From the NCBI GenBank assembly GCA_900546675.1, contig URDQ01000013.1, positions 1 to 33,675 of the forward strand: a stretch of 33,675 nt of DNA, given 5' to 3'. A program made the position numbers and the translations under genes. This DNA is from an uncultured Porphyromonas sp. Its GTDB lineage: Bacteria > Bacteroidota > Bacteroidia > Bacteroidales > Porphyromonadaceae. Each line of letters starts with the position of its first letter. Position 1 is the first letter of the stretch. This document shows positions 16,856-24,753 of the stretch, piece by piece. The notes under the pieces are model-generated. The model worked only from the letters and a program-made list of their open reading frames with translations. It made no database searches and was not told the DNA's origin.

Positions 16856-17607
16856 TAAGCCGTTACCGTGCCGACTGCCAAGACAGCGACAGATACTTGC
16901 GCTAGAGGTGTGTCCGCTAGGGCGTTGAGCGCAGCTGTGAGCGTTGCTCCTGTGGTGAGTACATCGTCTAGGAGTAAGATGTGGCTGTCTGGGGGGATCG
17001 CTTCACTGCCTAGGGTGAAGCTCCCAAGCATAGCCTCTAGGCGATGTGTACGGTCACGGTGCGTCTGACTACCTTGAAAGCGGATACGCTCCAAAGCACG
17101 AGGCAGATAGGGGAGACCTGTGACCGAGGAGATACCCTCGGCCAGCAGGATCGCTTGATTGTAGCCTCGCTCCAATGCACGGTCAGGCGTTAGCGGTACA
17201 GGGACGATGTAGTCTATCTGCTCCCGCTCCAGCGGTAAGAGCGTACCCATAAGACGGCCCATATACCTTGCTAGAGGCTTATTACCGTGATACTTGATGT
17301 CGTGGACGATCAGCGCCATCGCATCATCACGAGCATAGAGATAGGGAGCCAGTAGCCTGCGAGGCATCGGGTGTGCGCCACGCAAGCGGTCGAGCGCTCT
17401 GATCGTACGCTCGTCATAGTGTCCCAGCGAACTTTGACAAGTGAGGCAAAGCGGTGGCGCATTCGGCGGGAGGAGCGTGTGACAGACGGGACACCAGCGA
17501 GGGTAGATGAGCTGTAGGAGCGACTCACGAGCCGTTGCCCGCCACCCTTGCGGCGGTGGCGGAGCGATGCGTCCTGCGGTAGATCGTCTCGTTGCTTTGC
17601 GGATCAT
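16855..17607 (-). CDS. comF: ComF family phosphoribosyltransferase-like protein
   Basis: A 250-residue ComF-type protein. The N-terminal zinc-binding segment has the pairs CPVC and CLTC (about residues 39-60), and the C-terminal PRTase domain has the PRPP loop LLLDDVLTTGATLTAAL. ComF is needed for natural DNA uptake in several bacteria, but the biochemical reaction is uncertain and the homologue here may do something else. It follows recX by 23 bp in an apparent prmC-recX-comF operon. Its stop codon lies at the edge of heptad tract E. Confidence 0.9.
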   Translation of the reverse strand: MIRKATRRSTAGRIAPPPPQGWRATARESLLQLIYPRWCPVCHTLLPPNAPPLCLTCQSSLGHYDERTIRALDRLRGAHPMPRRLLAPYLYARDDAMALIVHDIKYHGNKPLARYMGRLMGTLLPLEREQIDYIVPVPLTPDRALERGYNQAILLAEGISSVTGLPYLPRALERIRFQGSQTHRDRTHRLEAMLGSFTLGSEAIPPDSHILLLDDVLTTGATLTAALNALADTPLAQVSVAVLAVGTVTA

Positions 17608-17630
17608 AAGAGTATGGGTGCTTTGACGCT

Positions 17631-18119
17631 TTACTCCTCGTCTGACTCTTCCTCTTCCCGCATCGCCTGGAGCACCTCCTGTAGCGCTTCGTACACATCG
17701 CTCGGGGGGTAGCCACGCCCCACACCGTAGCGCATCATCTTGTCAAAAAGTGCACGAGGCGTCCGTGCGGAGGTGCGACGGAGCTTGCTCTCGAGTAGTT
17801 CAGCGAGGGAGTAGTTCGGCTCTTCCTCCTCAAGTATCTCAGGCAGTACCGCATCGATGATCTCCGTCGGTACCTCCTGCATACGTAGCGCTTGGCGTAT
17901 CTTGCGTGGGCCCTGACTCATATCACGATAGCGTGTGCGGGCATAGCTCTCGGCATAGCGCTGCGGGTCGTAGTAGCGACCCTCCTCGAGGAGTGTGAGG
18001 TACTCATCGACCTCGTCCGAGGGCACCTCCCGACGCATTAGGAAAAGGCGCAGATTGCGTGGCGACCGCTCGGCGCGTGCGCAGTAGTACTTAGCTTTGT
18101 TGAGTATCTCGGTATCCAT
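17631..18119 (-). CDS. recX: Regulatory protein RecX
   Basis: A 162-residue, highly charged, all-helical protein of the RecX family, which binds RecA filaments and limits their activity. The repeats of three-helix type are visible as CARAERSPRNLRLFLMRR, DPQRYAESYARTRY and RKIRQALRMQEVP. recA itself is not in the window. It starts 15 bp after prmC and ends 23 bp before comF. Confidence 0.9.
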   Translation of the reverse strand: MDTEILNKAKYYCARAERSPRNLRLFLMRREVPSDEVDEYLTLLEEGRYYDPQRYAESYARTRYRDMSQGPRKIRQALRMQEVPTEIIDAVLPEILEEEEPNYSLAELLESKLRRTSARTPRALFDKMMRYGVGRGYPPSDVYEALQEVLQAMREEEESDEE

Positions 18120-18134
18120 AGTAGTTCGTTTTTA

Positions 18135-19040
18135 CTAGAAAGTGGCTTGTACAAATCGCTCTCGTCCCGTCAAGTCTGTGAGTACTTCTGACGAAATAGC
18201 TCCCGCCTGCTCGCACAGCGCTGCTACCTCGTGCGCCAGCTGGTGATGCGTCTCGCAGTAGAGTGTACATAGTGCGTGAGGCGAGCGGATCTGTGGCACG
18301 AGCGCCACGAGCGCACGGTAGTAGCGGAGCGGATCGGCATCTGGTACGAAGAGTGCTTCCCGAGGCTCTCCCCCGAGTACGTTGGGGCGCATCGTTGCTC
18401 GGTCGCATTCGGGGATATAAGGCGGATTGCTCACTAGAAGGTCTATCGGGGGAAGCTCGGAGGGAAGGCTTTTCCCTAAGCTCCAGTCGAAGAGGTCTCC
18501 ACGGAAGAGCTGGACAGCGACACCCGTCGTGCGAATGTTTTGCGCTGCATAGTGTAGCGTCTGCTCAGACAGATCCATCGCATAGAGCTGCCAACTGGGT
18601 CGGTGACTACCTATATATATAGGTATGCAGGCGGAGCCACACCCCACATCGAGGAGTCGCAAGGGAGCCTCCGTGGCGGGGTGACGAGCGAGGATCAGTT
18701 CGCACAGCTCAGCCGTCTCGGGGCGTGGAATGAGTACCCCCTTACCAACTGCTAGGTCAAAAGAGCCAAAGGGTGCCACCCCTAAGATATACTGTATCGG
18801 CTCATCGTGCGCTAGTCGCTCGAGCGCTTGACAGAGCCAAACGGCTTCCGTGTCGGACAATTGTCTAACTTTGCGGTCAAGCAGATAGTTCGTCTGACTG
18901 AGCCCAGTGATATGCTGTAGGAGCATCTCGCTCATAGCCCGACGCTCCCGCGCCTCGGCATAGTACCCAGGCAGCGCCTCCGCTATCACTAGAGCCACCT
19001 CACTCAGCGTCATACCAGCAACTATCATAGCCTCACTCAT
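18135..19040 (-). CDS. prmC: Peptide chain release factor N5-glutamine methyltransferase
   Basis: A 301-residue class I SAM methyltransferase that methylates the Gln of the GGQ motif in release factors RF1 and RF2. The SAM loop is LLDVGCGSACIPIYI and the catalytic motif is LLVSNPPYIPE. The helical N-terminal domain is typical of PrmC/HemK. I place the start at 19040 (MSEAMIVAGM); an ATG at 19070 would add ten residues (MFHLSKGRYK) and overlap the start of ribD on the other strand. A possible -7 box on the minus strand lies inside ribD at 19098-19105. Confidence 0.92.
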   Translation of the reverse strand: MSEAMIVAGMTLSEVALVIAEALPGYYAEARERRAMSEMLLQHITGLSQTNYLLDRKVRQLSDTEAVWLCQALERLAHDEPIQYILGVAPFGSFDLAVGKGVLIPRPETAELCELILARHPATEAPLRLLDVGCGSACIPIYIGSHRPSWQLYAMDLSEQTLHYAAQNIRTTGVAVQLFRGDLFDWSLGKSLPSELPPIDLLVSNPPYIPECDRATMRPNVLGGEPREALFVPDADPLRYYRALVALVPQIRSPHALCTLYCETHHQLAHEVAALCEQAGAISSEVLTDLTGRERFVQATF

Positions 19041-19061
19041 TTTGTAGCGACCTTTACTTAG

Positions 19062-20093
19062 ATGAAACATACAGCACCCGCAACCTCCGCATCAGACCAA
19101 ATTTATATGCAGCGCTGCCTGCAACTCGCAGCCCTAGCGCAGGGACGCACCAGTCCCAATCCGATGGTAGGCTCGGTAATTGTCTACAAAGATAAGATTA
19201 TTGGCGAAGGTTACCACCATTACGCTGGCGCACCCCATGCCGAGGTGATGGCGTGGCGCAGCGTCCCCGAGGAACTGCGTAGCGTTGTCGGCGAGGCGAC
19301 CTGGTACGTGAGCTTAGAGCCTTGCGCTCACTACGGCAAGACACCGCCCTGCGCAGAACTCATTGCAGGGCTTCGACCCGCCCGCGTGGTCATCGCTATG
19401 CTAGACCCATTTGCTAAAGTTGATGGACGAGGCGTAGCACGCCTTCGCGAAGCGGGCATCGAGGTCTCTATCGGTTGCTTAGAGCAAGAAGCGATAGCGC
19501 TCAACCGCCACTTCCTCGTGGCGCAAACCTTAGGACGACCCTACGTCACGCTCAAGTGGGCTGAGAGTGCCGACCACTACATCGACCGTCTGCGTCACGA
19601 TGCGAGCGAGGCTCCTTACATCTTCAGTTCGCCACTCCGCCAGCGCTCGGTGCATCGTCTGCGTGCGCTCCACGATGCCATCTTAGTGGGTCATCACACG
19701 GCCGAGCTGGACGACCCGCTCCTGACCAATCGATCGGGGCGTGGCGGTCAGCCAGTCCGTCTCCTCTGGTGTCATAGCCGTCTGCCTCGTCCGGAGCTAC
19801 GTATGCTACAAGATGCCTCCGCACCAACGATCCTCCTGCTCCCGCCTGCTCTCCTAGAGCAAGTGACCGATGGGCAATACCCGCCACACGTTTCCTGCCT
19901 CGCCACGACTGGCGAGGTGCGCGACCTGCTCACGCTCCTGCGTAGTCAAGGCATCGAGTCGCTCCTTGTCGAGGGGGGCGCACAGGTCCTGCAGCGCTTC
20001 CTCGATGCAGGTCTCTACGACGAGCTCAACGTCGAGCACGCCCCCGTCCAGCTCCACGACGGCGTCCCCGCCCCTCACTTAGAACAGGTGTGA
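19062..20093 (+). CDS. ribD: Bifunctional riboflavin deaminase-reductase RibD
   Basis: A 343-residue two-domain enzyme for steps two and three of riboflavin synthesis. The N-terminal zinc deaminase has HAE (in PHAEVMAW, near residue 53) and LEPCAHYGKTPPCAEL. The C-terminal reductase domain starts near residue 165 (PYVTLKWAES) and has LLVEGGAQVLQRFLDAGLYDEL. The protein is at the short end of the family but complete. Its start is 21 bp from that of prmC on the opposite strand, and its final 19 bp overlap the end of copA. No other rib gene or FMN riboswitch is in the window. Confidence 0.95.
   Translation: MKHTAPATSASDQIYMQRCLQLAALAQGRTSPNPMVGSVIVYKDKIIGEGYHHYAGAPHAEVMAWRSVPEELRSVVGEATWYVSLEPCAHYGKTPPCAELIAGLRPARVVIAMLDPFAKVDGRGVARLREAGIEVSIGCLEQEAIALNRHFLVAQTLGRPYVTLKWAESADHYIDRLRHDASEAPYIFSSPLRQRSVHRLRALHDAILVGHHTAELDDPLLTNRSGRGGQPVRLLWCHSRLPRPELRMLQDASAPTILLLPPALLEQVTDGQYPPHVSCLATTGEVRDLLTLLRSQGIESLLVEGGAQVLQRFLDAGLYDELNVEHAPVQLHDGVPAPHLEQV
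19098..19105 (-). promoter_or_regulatory. Possible -7 box for prmC inside ribD
   Basis: On the minus strand it is TAAATTTG, matching TAnnTTTG, about 58 bp before the chosen prmC start. It lies within the ribD coding sequence, so a chance match is possible. No -33 element is evident. Confidence 0.3.
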
Positions 20094-22264
20094 GCGATGC
20101 GGCGCTGGAGGAGGAGACTATTGACTACGACGCAGATGGAGCTGAGTGCCATAGCAGCGGCTGCGATGGCGGGTGTGATGGTCAAGCCCCACCGTGTGAA
20201 GAGTCCCGCAGCGATCGGGATGGCGATCACGTTGTAGAGGAGCGCCCAGAGGAAGTTGAAGCGAATGGTGCGTACCGTCTGTCTCGCTATCTCGGTAGCC
20301 TCGACGAGGAGCGAGAGGTCGGGCTTGGAGATGACCAGCTGCGCCATCGAAGTGGCTAGATCGCTGCCCCCTGCGAGTGCTATGCTCACGTCGGCACGTG
20401 CTAGCGCCTGCCCGTCGTTGACCCCGTCGCCCACCATCGCTACGACCAAGCCCTGATCTTGTAGAGAGGTGAGTATCGTCTCTTTGTCTTGAGGCATCAG
20501 CTCGGCATGTAGCGTGTCAATCCCTATTTGCTGAGCGATGCGCTCAGCTTCGGGCTTGCGGTCGCCCGTGAGCATAAGGAGTTTTTTGCCTTGCGCCTTG
20601 AGCTGTGCGATGCTCTCGGCAGCGTGCGGTGTGAGCGTGTCGGAGAGCGCTATGACAGCGACGAGACGGGCTCCCTGCGCCACATAGACGAGCGAGCCAG
20701 TAAGGTCGCAGGGCGGTATCGACGCAGCGCCCCCCTCGGCAACCCAAGAGGCGCGTCCGATGCGTAGCTCCCCCTCAGGTGTGGAGACGAGTAAGCCTTG
20801 TCCTGGCTGCTCGGTGACGGTCAGTTCACGGGTCGTAGCCCCCTGCGCTTCGCCATACGCGACGATCGCTTGTGCCAGTGGGTGTAGACTATGCTGCTCG
20901 GCAGAGACGATGAGCGAGAGCATTGCGGCACGCTCCTCCTCGGGGATAAACCATTGCAGCTCAGTGACCGAGGGAGTTCCTAGGGTGAGCGTACCAGTCT
21001 TGTCCATAAGGAAAGCATCGACACGGGGTAGCGTCTCCAGTGCCGTCGCCTCCGCAAAGAGTATGTTCCTTCGTGCCGACTCGCCCACCGCTACGGTCAG
21101 TGCCGTGGGAGTGGCTAAGCCCAAGGCACAGGGGCAGGCGATGACTAAGACGGAGATAGCGTAGCGTGCTGCTAAGTCCAGCGCACCAGGCTCTACGACC
21201 CAATACCATAGGGCAAAGGTGAGCGCCCCGAGGAAGAGTATCGCAGGAACGAAGTACTGCGCAATCCGATCTGCCAAGAGACGTAGCGGAGGCTTGTCTG
21301 CCAAGGTCTTGCGCACGGTCGAGACGATATGTCCTAGAGCTGTGTCGGCACCGACACTCTCAGCACGCACCTCTATGGCGGTGGAGAGGCAGATGGTACC
21401 TGCGAAGACTTTGTCCCCCTCGCCACGCTCCACAGCTTCTGCTTCGCCCGTGATGGTCTGTTCGTTGATGTGAGTCACACTTTGCGAAGTAATCACTCCA
21501 TCCACAGGGATCGCTTCGCCAGGGCGCACCCGCACGATCATACCTGGCTGAACCAACTGCAGTGGCACACGGCGTGTCTCCTCACCGACAACGAGCGAAG
21601 CCTCACGAGGAGTCAAGTCGAGGAGTGCCCGCAAGGCGCTAGCGGTCGAAGCGGTCGCCCGCTGCTCAAGCCACTTGCCGATCAGTACGAAAGCGGGGAT
21701 CATCACCAGCGCATCTAGGTAGAGGTGTAGCTGATGCCCCTCGGTGCCATAGGCGAGGAGCAAGCCTATGACGGAGCAGGTGGTGCTGAGAGAGACCAAT
21801 GTGTCCATACCCATAACGCCTCGTCTCAGTTGCTTCACGGCTCTCCAGTGAAAAGGCCCCGCCACATAGAGGTACGCCACGAGCGCCACCAGTGGAGCGA
21901 CCCAACGCTCGCCCACACCTCCGAGCAGGTACATCCAGATCATCACGCCGATGGTCAGAGCTGCTCCGATGGCTGTACGCCACGCAAGCTGACGTGACGA
22001 GCGACGCTCCTGCTCTAGTGCTTGGCTCATAGCCTCGGTCTCGTCTGTCGTGAGGATGAGCGAGAAGCCGAGCGAGGCAACCTGCTCAGCGATCTGCTCG
22101 CGGGTGATCTGCTCCGCATCATATACTATATACAAGGAGTGGGTGTCTATCTGCGCCGTAGCCTCGAGGACGCCTGTGACACCTTGCAATTTGTTCGTTA
22201 CGGCAGCCGCACAACCAGCGCAGTGCATGCCGACGATGGGGATATATTCGGTAGTTTGTTTCAT
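20075..22264 (-). CDS. copA: Copper-translocating P-type ATPase
   Basis: A 729-residue P1B-1 ATPase that exports Cu(I) across the inner membrane. In order: one heavy-metal-binding domain with GMHCAGC (C15, C18), two leading helices, the actuator domain with TGEAE, the membrane metal site CPC in VIACPCALGLATP, the phosphorylation motif DKTGTLT, the HP dipeptide in SLHPLAQ, the hinge MVGDGVNDGQAL, and a last helix pair with YNVIAIPIAAG and MALSSICVVVNSLLL, which mark Cu(I) specificity. It has a single N-terminal metal domain. It appears monocistronic, from a promoter box at 22308-22315, and its end overlaps ribD. Confidence 0.96.
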   Translation of the reverse strand: MKQTTEYIPIVGMHCAGCAAAVTNKLQGVTGVLEATAQIDTHSLYIVYDAEQITREQIAEQVASLGFSLILTTDETEAMSQALEQERRSSRQLAWRTAIGAALTIGVMIWMYLLGGVGERWVAPLVALVAYLYVAGPFHWRAVKQLRRGVMGMDTLVSLSTTCSVIGLLLAYGTEGHQLHLYLDALVMIPAFVLIGKWLEQRATASTASALRALLDLTPREASLVVGEETRRVPLQLVQPGMIVRVRPGEAIPVDGVITSQSVTHINEQTITGEAEAVERGEGDKVFAGTICLSTAIEVRAESVGADTALGHIVSTVRKTLADKPPLRLLADRIAQYFVPAILFLGALTFALWYWVVEPGALDLAARYAISVLVIACPCALGLATPTALTVAVGESARRNILFAEATALETLPRVDAFLMDKTGTLTLGTPSVTELQWFIPEEERAAMLSLIVSAEQHSLHPLAQAIVAYGEAQGATTRELTVTEQPGQGLLVSTPEGELRIGRASWVAEGGAASIPPCDLTGSLVYVAQGARLVAVIALSDTLTPHAAESIAQLKAQGKKLLMLTGDRKPEAERIAQQIGIDTLHAELMPQDKETILTSLQDQGLVVAMVGDGVNDGQALARADVSIALAGGSDLATSMAQLVISKPDLSLLVEATEIARQTVRTIRFNFLWALLYNVIAIPIAAGLFTRWGLTITPAIAAAAMALSSICVVVNSLLLQRRIAHTCSK

Positions 22265-22307
22265 AGTAGCTTTAGACTAAAGTGGAGATACTCATCTCCT
22301 GTTGGAA

Positions 22308-22315
22308 CAAAAGTA
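22308..22315 (-). promoter_or_regulatory. Putative -7 box for copA
   Basis: On the minus strand it is TACTTTTG, matching TAnnTTTG, 44 bp before the copA ATG. No recognisable copper-responsive operator is seen beside it. Confidence 0.5.
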
Positions 22316-22460
22316 CGACAAATAAATCGCTACCGAGTTGCAAAAGCTGACGAGTAGCAAAGATTTTGTCGTAGCGCTTATCGCTAGGGAGAGGAGTGGT
22401 GGGGGGAGGGAAAGCCTTAGTCGAGGGTCCTTACGGCCTATCAAGCATGTGTCACGACCG

Positions 22461-22490
22461 CCACGTGGCGGTTTGAGAATCTCCACGTAG
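22461..22490. repeat. Fragment of the phased octamer element
   Basis: CCACGTGG at 22461 and CCACGTAG at 22483, again 22 bp apart. The 18 bp 22461-22478 are the exact reverse complement of 29751-29768 in copy 2. Nothing comparable continues on either side, so this looks like one arm or a remnant. Confidence 0.7.
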
Positions 22491-22501
22491 CTATCGCACA
22501 A

Positions 22502-22672
22502 AACGTGTAACCCGTTGTAGGGACGCACGGCGAGTATCGAGTGGGAGGGCGTCCGTTCCCGTTAAAACTACGATGCTGTAACTTTTGATACAACGAACGC
22601 CCTCTCTCTTTGACACAACGGACGCCCTCTCGCTCGATACTCGCCGAGCGTCCCTACAGCGGGCTACTCGTC
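22502..22672. repeat. Long inverted repeat pair, REPIN-like (first)
   Basis: 22511-22557 and 22617-22663 are 47-bp inverted repeats with four mismatches, and similarity continues outward for about 8 bp. Each arm can itself fold through GGACGC and GCGTCC. The spacer holds a roughly 24-bp duplication, at 22587 (TGATACAACGAACGCCCTCT) and at 22611 (TGACACAACGGACGCCCTCT). The outer flank of the right arm is CAGCGGGCTACTCGT, which recurs after the second pair. No protein is apparent. Confidence 0.8.
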
Positions 22673-22738
22673 TTGCTTTGATACAAAACAGGTGTTACAG
22701 CGTCTGATGGCGGAACTTGTCGTGTTGATGTAGTTCGT

Positions 22739-22834
22739 GTAGGGGCGGACCTGCGTGTCCGCCCTCAAGGCAGATTGCACTCCAACGAGGACGGGCGGAC
22801 ACATAGGTCCGCCCCTACAGCGGGCTACTCGTTT
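22739..22834. repeat. Inverted repeat pair, REPIN-like (second)
   Basis: 22739-22764 and 22793-22818 are inverted copies, 24 of 26 positions matching, of a GTAGGGGCGGACC-type sequence. Each arm is itself a hairpin of GGGCGGAC and GTCCGCCC. The right arm is followed by CAGCGGGCTACTCGT, as in the first pair. Two REP hairpins in opposed orientation is the arrangement called a REPIN; no RAYT transposase is in the window. Confidence 0.8.
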
Positions 22835-22836
22835 CG

Positions 22837-22864
22837 CTCTAATCTCTAATATCTAACCTCTAAT
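22837..22864. repeat. Heptad repeat tract F
   Basis: Four units, CTCTAAT, CTCTAAT, ATCTAAC, CTCTAAT, fitting TAGANRT on the minus strand. It ends exactly where the promoter core TTCGTATCTTTG of nrnA begins. Confidence 0.85.
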
Positions 22865-22868
22865 TTCG

Positions 22869-22876
22869 TATCTTTG
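22869..22876 (+). promoter_or_regulatory. Putative -7 box for nrnA
   Basis: TATCTTTG matches TAnnTTTG, 26 bp before the nrnA ATG, giving a leader of roughly 20 nt. Heptad tract F lies immediately upstream in place of a clear -33 element. Confidence 0.6.
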
Positions 22877-22901
22877 CGGGTGTATACCTTTTTCGATCTC
22901 T

Positions 22902-23990
22902 ATGTCGCAGCTTAGCAATAGACCTTTATCAGACGCACTGGAGCTTACCTCCCTAGGAGGCGAGGGCGAGCGTCGTGTCGTCATCGTAGGACACAAGTCG
23001 CCCGACGGGGACTGCATAGGCAGTGCCTTGGCTCTACGTAGCTATCTGCTGACACGGGGTGCTGATGAGGTCTCTATTATGGTCGTGGGGCGTGTGCCAG
23101 ACAACCTTCTCTGGCTCCCGGGGGCTGAGACGATACATCAGCTCTCACCGCAGAGCGACTTAAAGCCGATAGGTCAGATATTGGCTCAGGCTAGGCTACT
23201 TCTTTTGGTCGACTTCAACCATCTAGGGCGTATTGGCAACCCGCTTGAGGGCTTGGTTGCAGAGATCGTGGGTAAGCCTGGGGTGCGCTCCGTGATGATA
23301 GACCACCACCCAGAGCCTGAGATGGGGCTAGTCAATGAGATGTATAGCGACACCTCGGCGTGTGCCACGGGCTTTCTCATAGCTGAGCTGCTCGGAGGTG
23401 GAGACTCGAGAGAGCTAGAGCTGTATGGCGGAGCTGATATGGCGACCTGCCTGCTGGCGGCTACCTACACCGATACGGGACTCCTAAGACACGGAGCGAT
23501 TACCCCGAAGCTCTTTAGGACGATCGCTCATCTACTAGAGGTCGGTGCGAGACACGAGGAGATCGTGTTACGGATCTTCAAGAGTGACAAGCTGAACCGC
23601 CAGCGTCTCCTCGGCTATATCATCAATGAACGCACCACTTACGACCTCGATCTAGGGGTGGCGGTCTTTACGCTCAGACAGGAGGACTTCGACCGCTTTG
23701 GTATAGAGCCTGGAGATACAGAAGGCTTGGTAAATGTTCCCCTTGATGTGGCGGGCATACGAGCAGTTGCGTTCCTTAGGGAGCAACGTGATCCCGATGA
23801 ACCGGTCAAGATCTCGTTTCGCTCGCAGGGTAACTTGCCTGTCAATGAGGTGGCGAGCAAACTCTTTGATGGGGGCGGACATCTGAACGCTGCGGGTGCT
23901 GAGTACCAAGGCACGCTGTCGGACGCATTGGCTCTCGTCTGGCAGGGACTGCGCCAGCTGGTACGGGATTATCCAGAGATTAGAGGTTAG
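22902..23990 (+). CDS. nrnA: DHH family phosphoesterase, NrnA-like
   Basis: A 362-residue DHH-DHHA1 protein resembling NrnA, which degrades nanoRNA and pAp, or a related cyclic dinucleotide-derived pGpG/pApA phosphodiesterase. Metal ligands are visible in VGHKSPDGDCIGS (H31, D35, D37), LLVDFNHLGR, and the DHH motif MIDHHPEP (D134-H136). The DHHA1 substrate motif is GGGHLNAAG from residue 324. The last codons and the TAG stop (23988-23990) lie in heptad tract G. Genes for a DUF4827 lipoprotein and glmM follow on the same strand. The exact substrate cannot be read from the sequence. Confidence 0.88.
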   Translation: MSQLSNRPLSDALELTSLGGEGERRVVIVGHKSPDGDCIGSALALRSYLLTRGADEVSIMVVGRVPDNLLWLPGAETIHQLSPQSDLKPIGQILAQARLLLLVDFNHLGRIGNPLEGLVAEIVGKPGVRSVMIDHHPEPEMGLVNEMYSDTSACATGFLIAELLGGGDSRELELYGGADMATCLLAATYTDTGLLRHGAITPKLFRTIAHLLEVGARHEEIVLRIFKSDKLNRQRLLGYIINERTTYDLDLGVAVFTLRQEDFDRFGIEPGDTEGLVNVPLDVAGIRAVAFLREQRDPDEPVKISFRSQGNLPVNEVASKLFDGGGHLNAAGAEYQGTLSDALALVWQGLRQLVRDYPEIRG

Positions 23991-24029
23991 ACATTAGAAG
24001 TTAGACATTAGAGATTAGACAATAGAAAT
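23981..24029. repeat. Heptad repeat tract G filling the nrnA-DUF4827 gap
   Basis: Seven units: TAGAGGT, TAGACAT, TAGAAGT, TAGACAT, TAGAGAT, TAGACAA, TAGAAAT. The nrnA stop TAG is the first three bases of the second unit, and the last unit ends one base before the ATG at 24030. The whole intergenic stretch is therefore repeat, with no TAnnTTTG box, which suggests the downstream gene is read through from nrnA. Confidence 0.9.
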
Positions 24030-24659
24030 ATGAAAGCAACGAACCATACCATCACCACCCTTGTGACACTCGTCTTGATGCTCTTACTAGGGCAGGGTGC
24101 CTTGACTAGCTGTCGCGACAAGCAGCATATTAAGTCGCTCTCGGAGATGCTACGTGACGAGAAGAAGATGATAGACAACTTCATTGAGGAGCAAGAGATG
24201 AACGTCCAGGAGGGTGTCGAGGAGCAGCGTGAGTTTGACCCCAATGTGTGGTACAAGTTCCCCAATGGAGTCTATATGCAGGTCATCGACAAAGGTGGCG
24301 AGCTGGCTAAGCCTGAGCGTACGCGTGTTATGCTACGTATGAAAGGTCGCTTCATCGCACCCGACTACAAGCATACCTTTGACAATCTCTCTAAGGGCTA
24401 TCAGCAGTCTACGGAGTTTATCTACATCAACTCACGCGACCGGACTGGTTCTGTCCACTACAAGCTGATCCAAGAGCAGTACGGACACTCGATCGATGCG
24501 CTGATGTGTGAGGGCGTCGCCTATCCGCTCACGATGGTGGGCAATGGTGCTAGGATACGTCTCCTCGTTCCCTTCCTCCTCGGACCCAACGTGGCATACA
24601 ATGCGGGAGCTCCGATGTATTGCGAGGAGGTTTGGTACCAGTTTGTAGAGGAGTCTTAA
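24030..24659 (+). CDS. DUF4827-like lipoprotein
   Basis: A 209-residue lipoprotein. The signal ends in lipobox LTSC, with the lipidated Cys at residue 28, and is followed by a charged helical stretch (about 30-70). The C-terminal part has beta-strand character and ends VAYNAGAPMYCEEVWYQF. It resembles the Bacteroidales family DUF4827, distantly like FKBP isomerases in layout (a VPFLLGPNVAYNAG loop at the position of the FKBP 'AYG' segment), but key FKBP residues are absent and I would not claim activity. Its start codon directly follows heptad tract G, and glmM begins 94 bp downstream. Confidence 0.7.
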   Translation: MKATNHTITTLVTLVLMLLLGQGALTSCRDKQHIKSLSEMLRDEKKMIDNFIEEQEMNVQEGVEEQREFDPNVWYKFPNGVYMQVIDKGGELAKPERTRVMLRMKGRFIAPDYKHTFDNLSKGYQQSTEFIYINSRDRTGSVHYKLIQEQYGHSIDALMCEGVAYPLTMVGNGARIRLLVPFLLGPNVAYNAGAPMYCEEVWYQFVEES

Positions 24660-24753
24660 CCTTCTACTGACATCTCTGACGCTGTCTCGTGATGCGGGAC
24701 ATGCAAGCTACTCTTATCGATTCATTTTTGAAACAATACACCTAATCTATACT

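Noticed and set aside
22022..22357. Open frame on the plus strand over the copA start and promoter
   Set aside because: It is the antisense shadow of the copA metal-binding domain and has no family resemblance.
22587..22634. Two 24-bp direct copies as a possible CRISPR or minisatellite
   Set aside because: Only two copies exist, and they lie inside a long inverted repeat, so duplication within the REPIN-like structure explains them.
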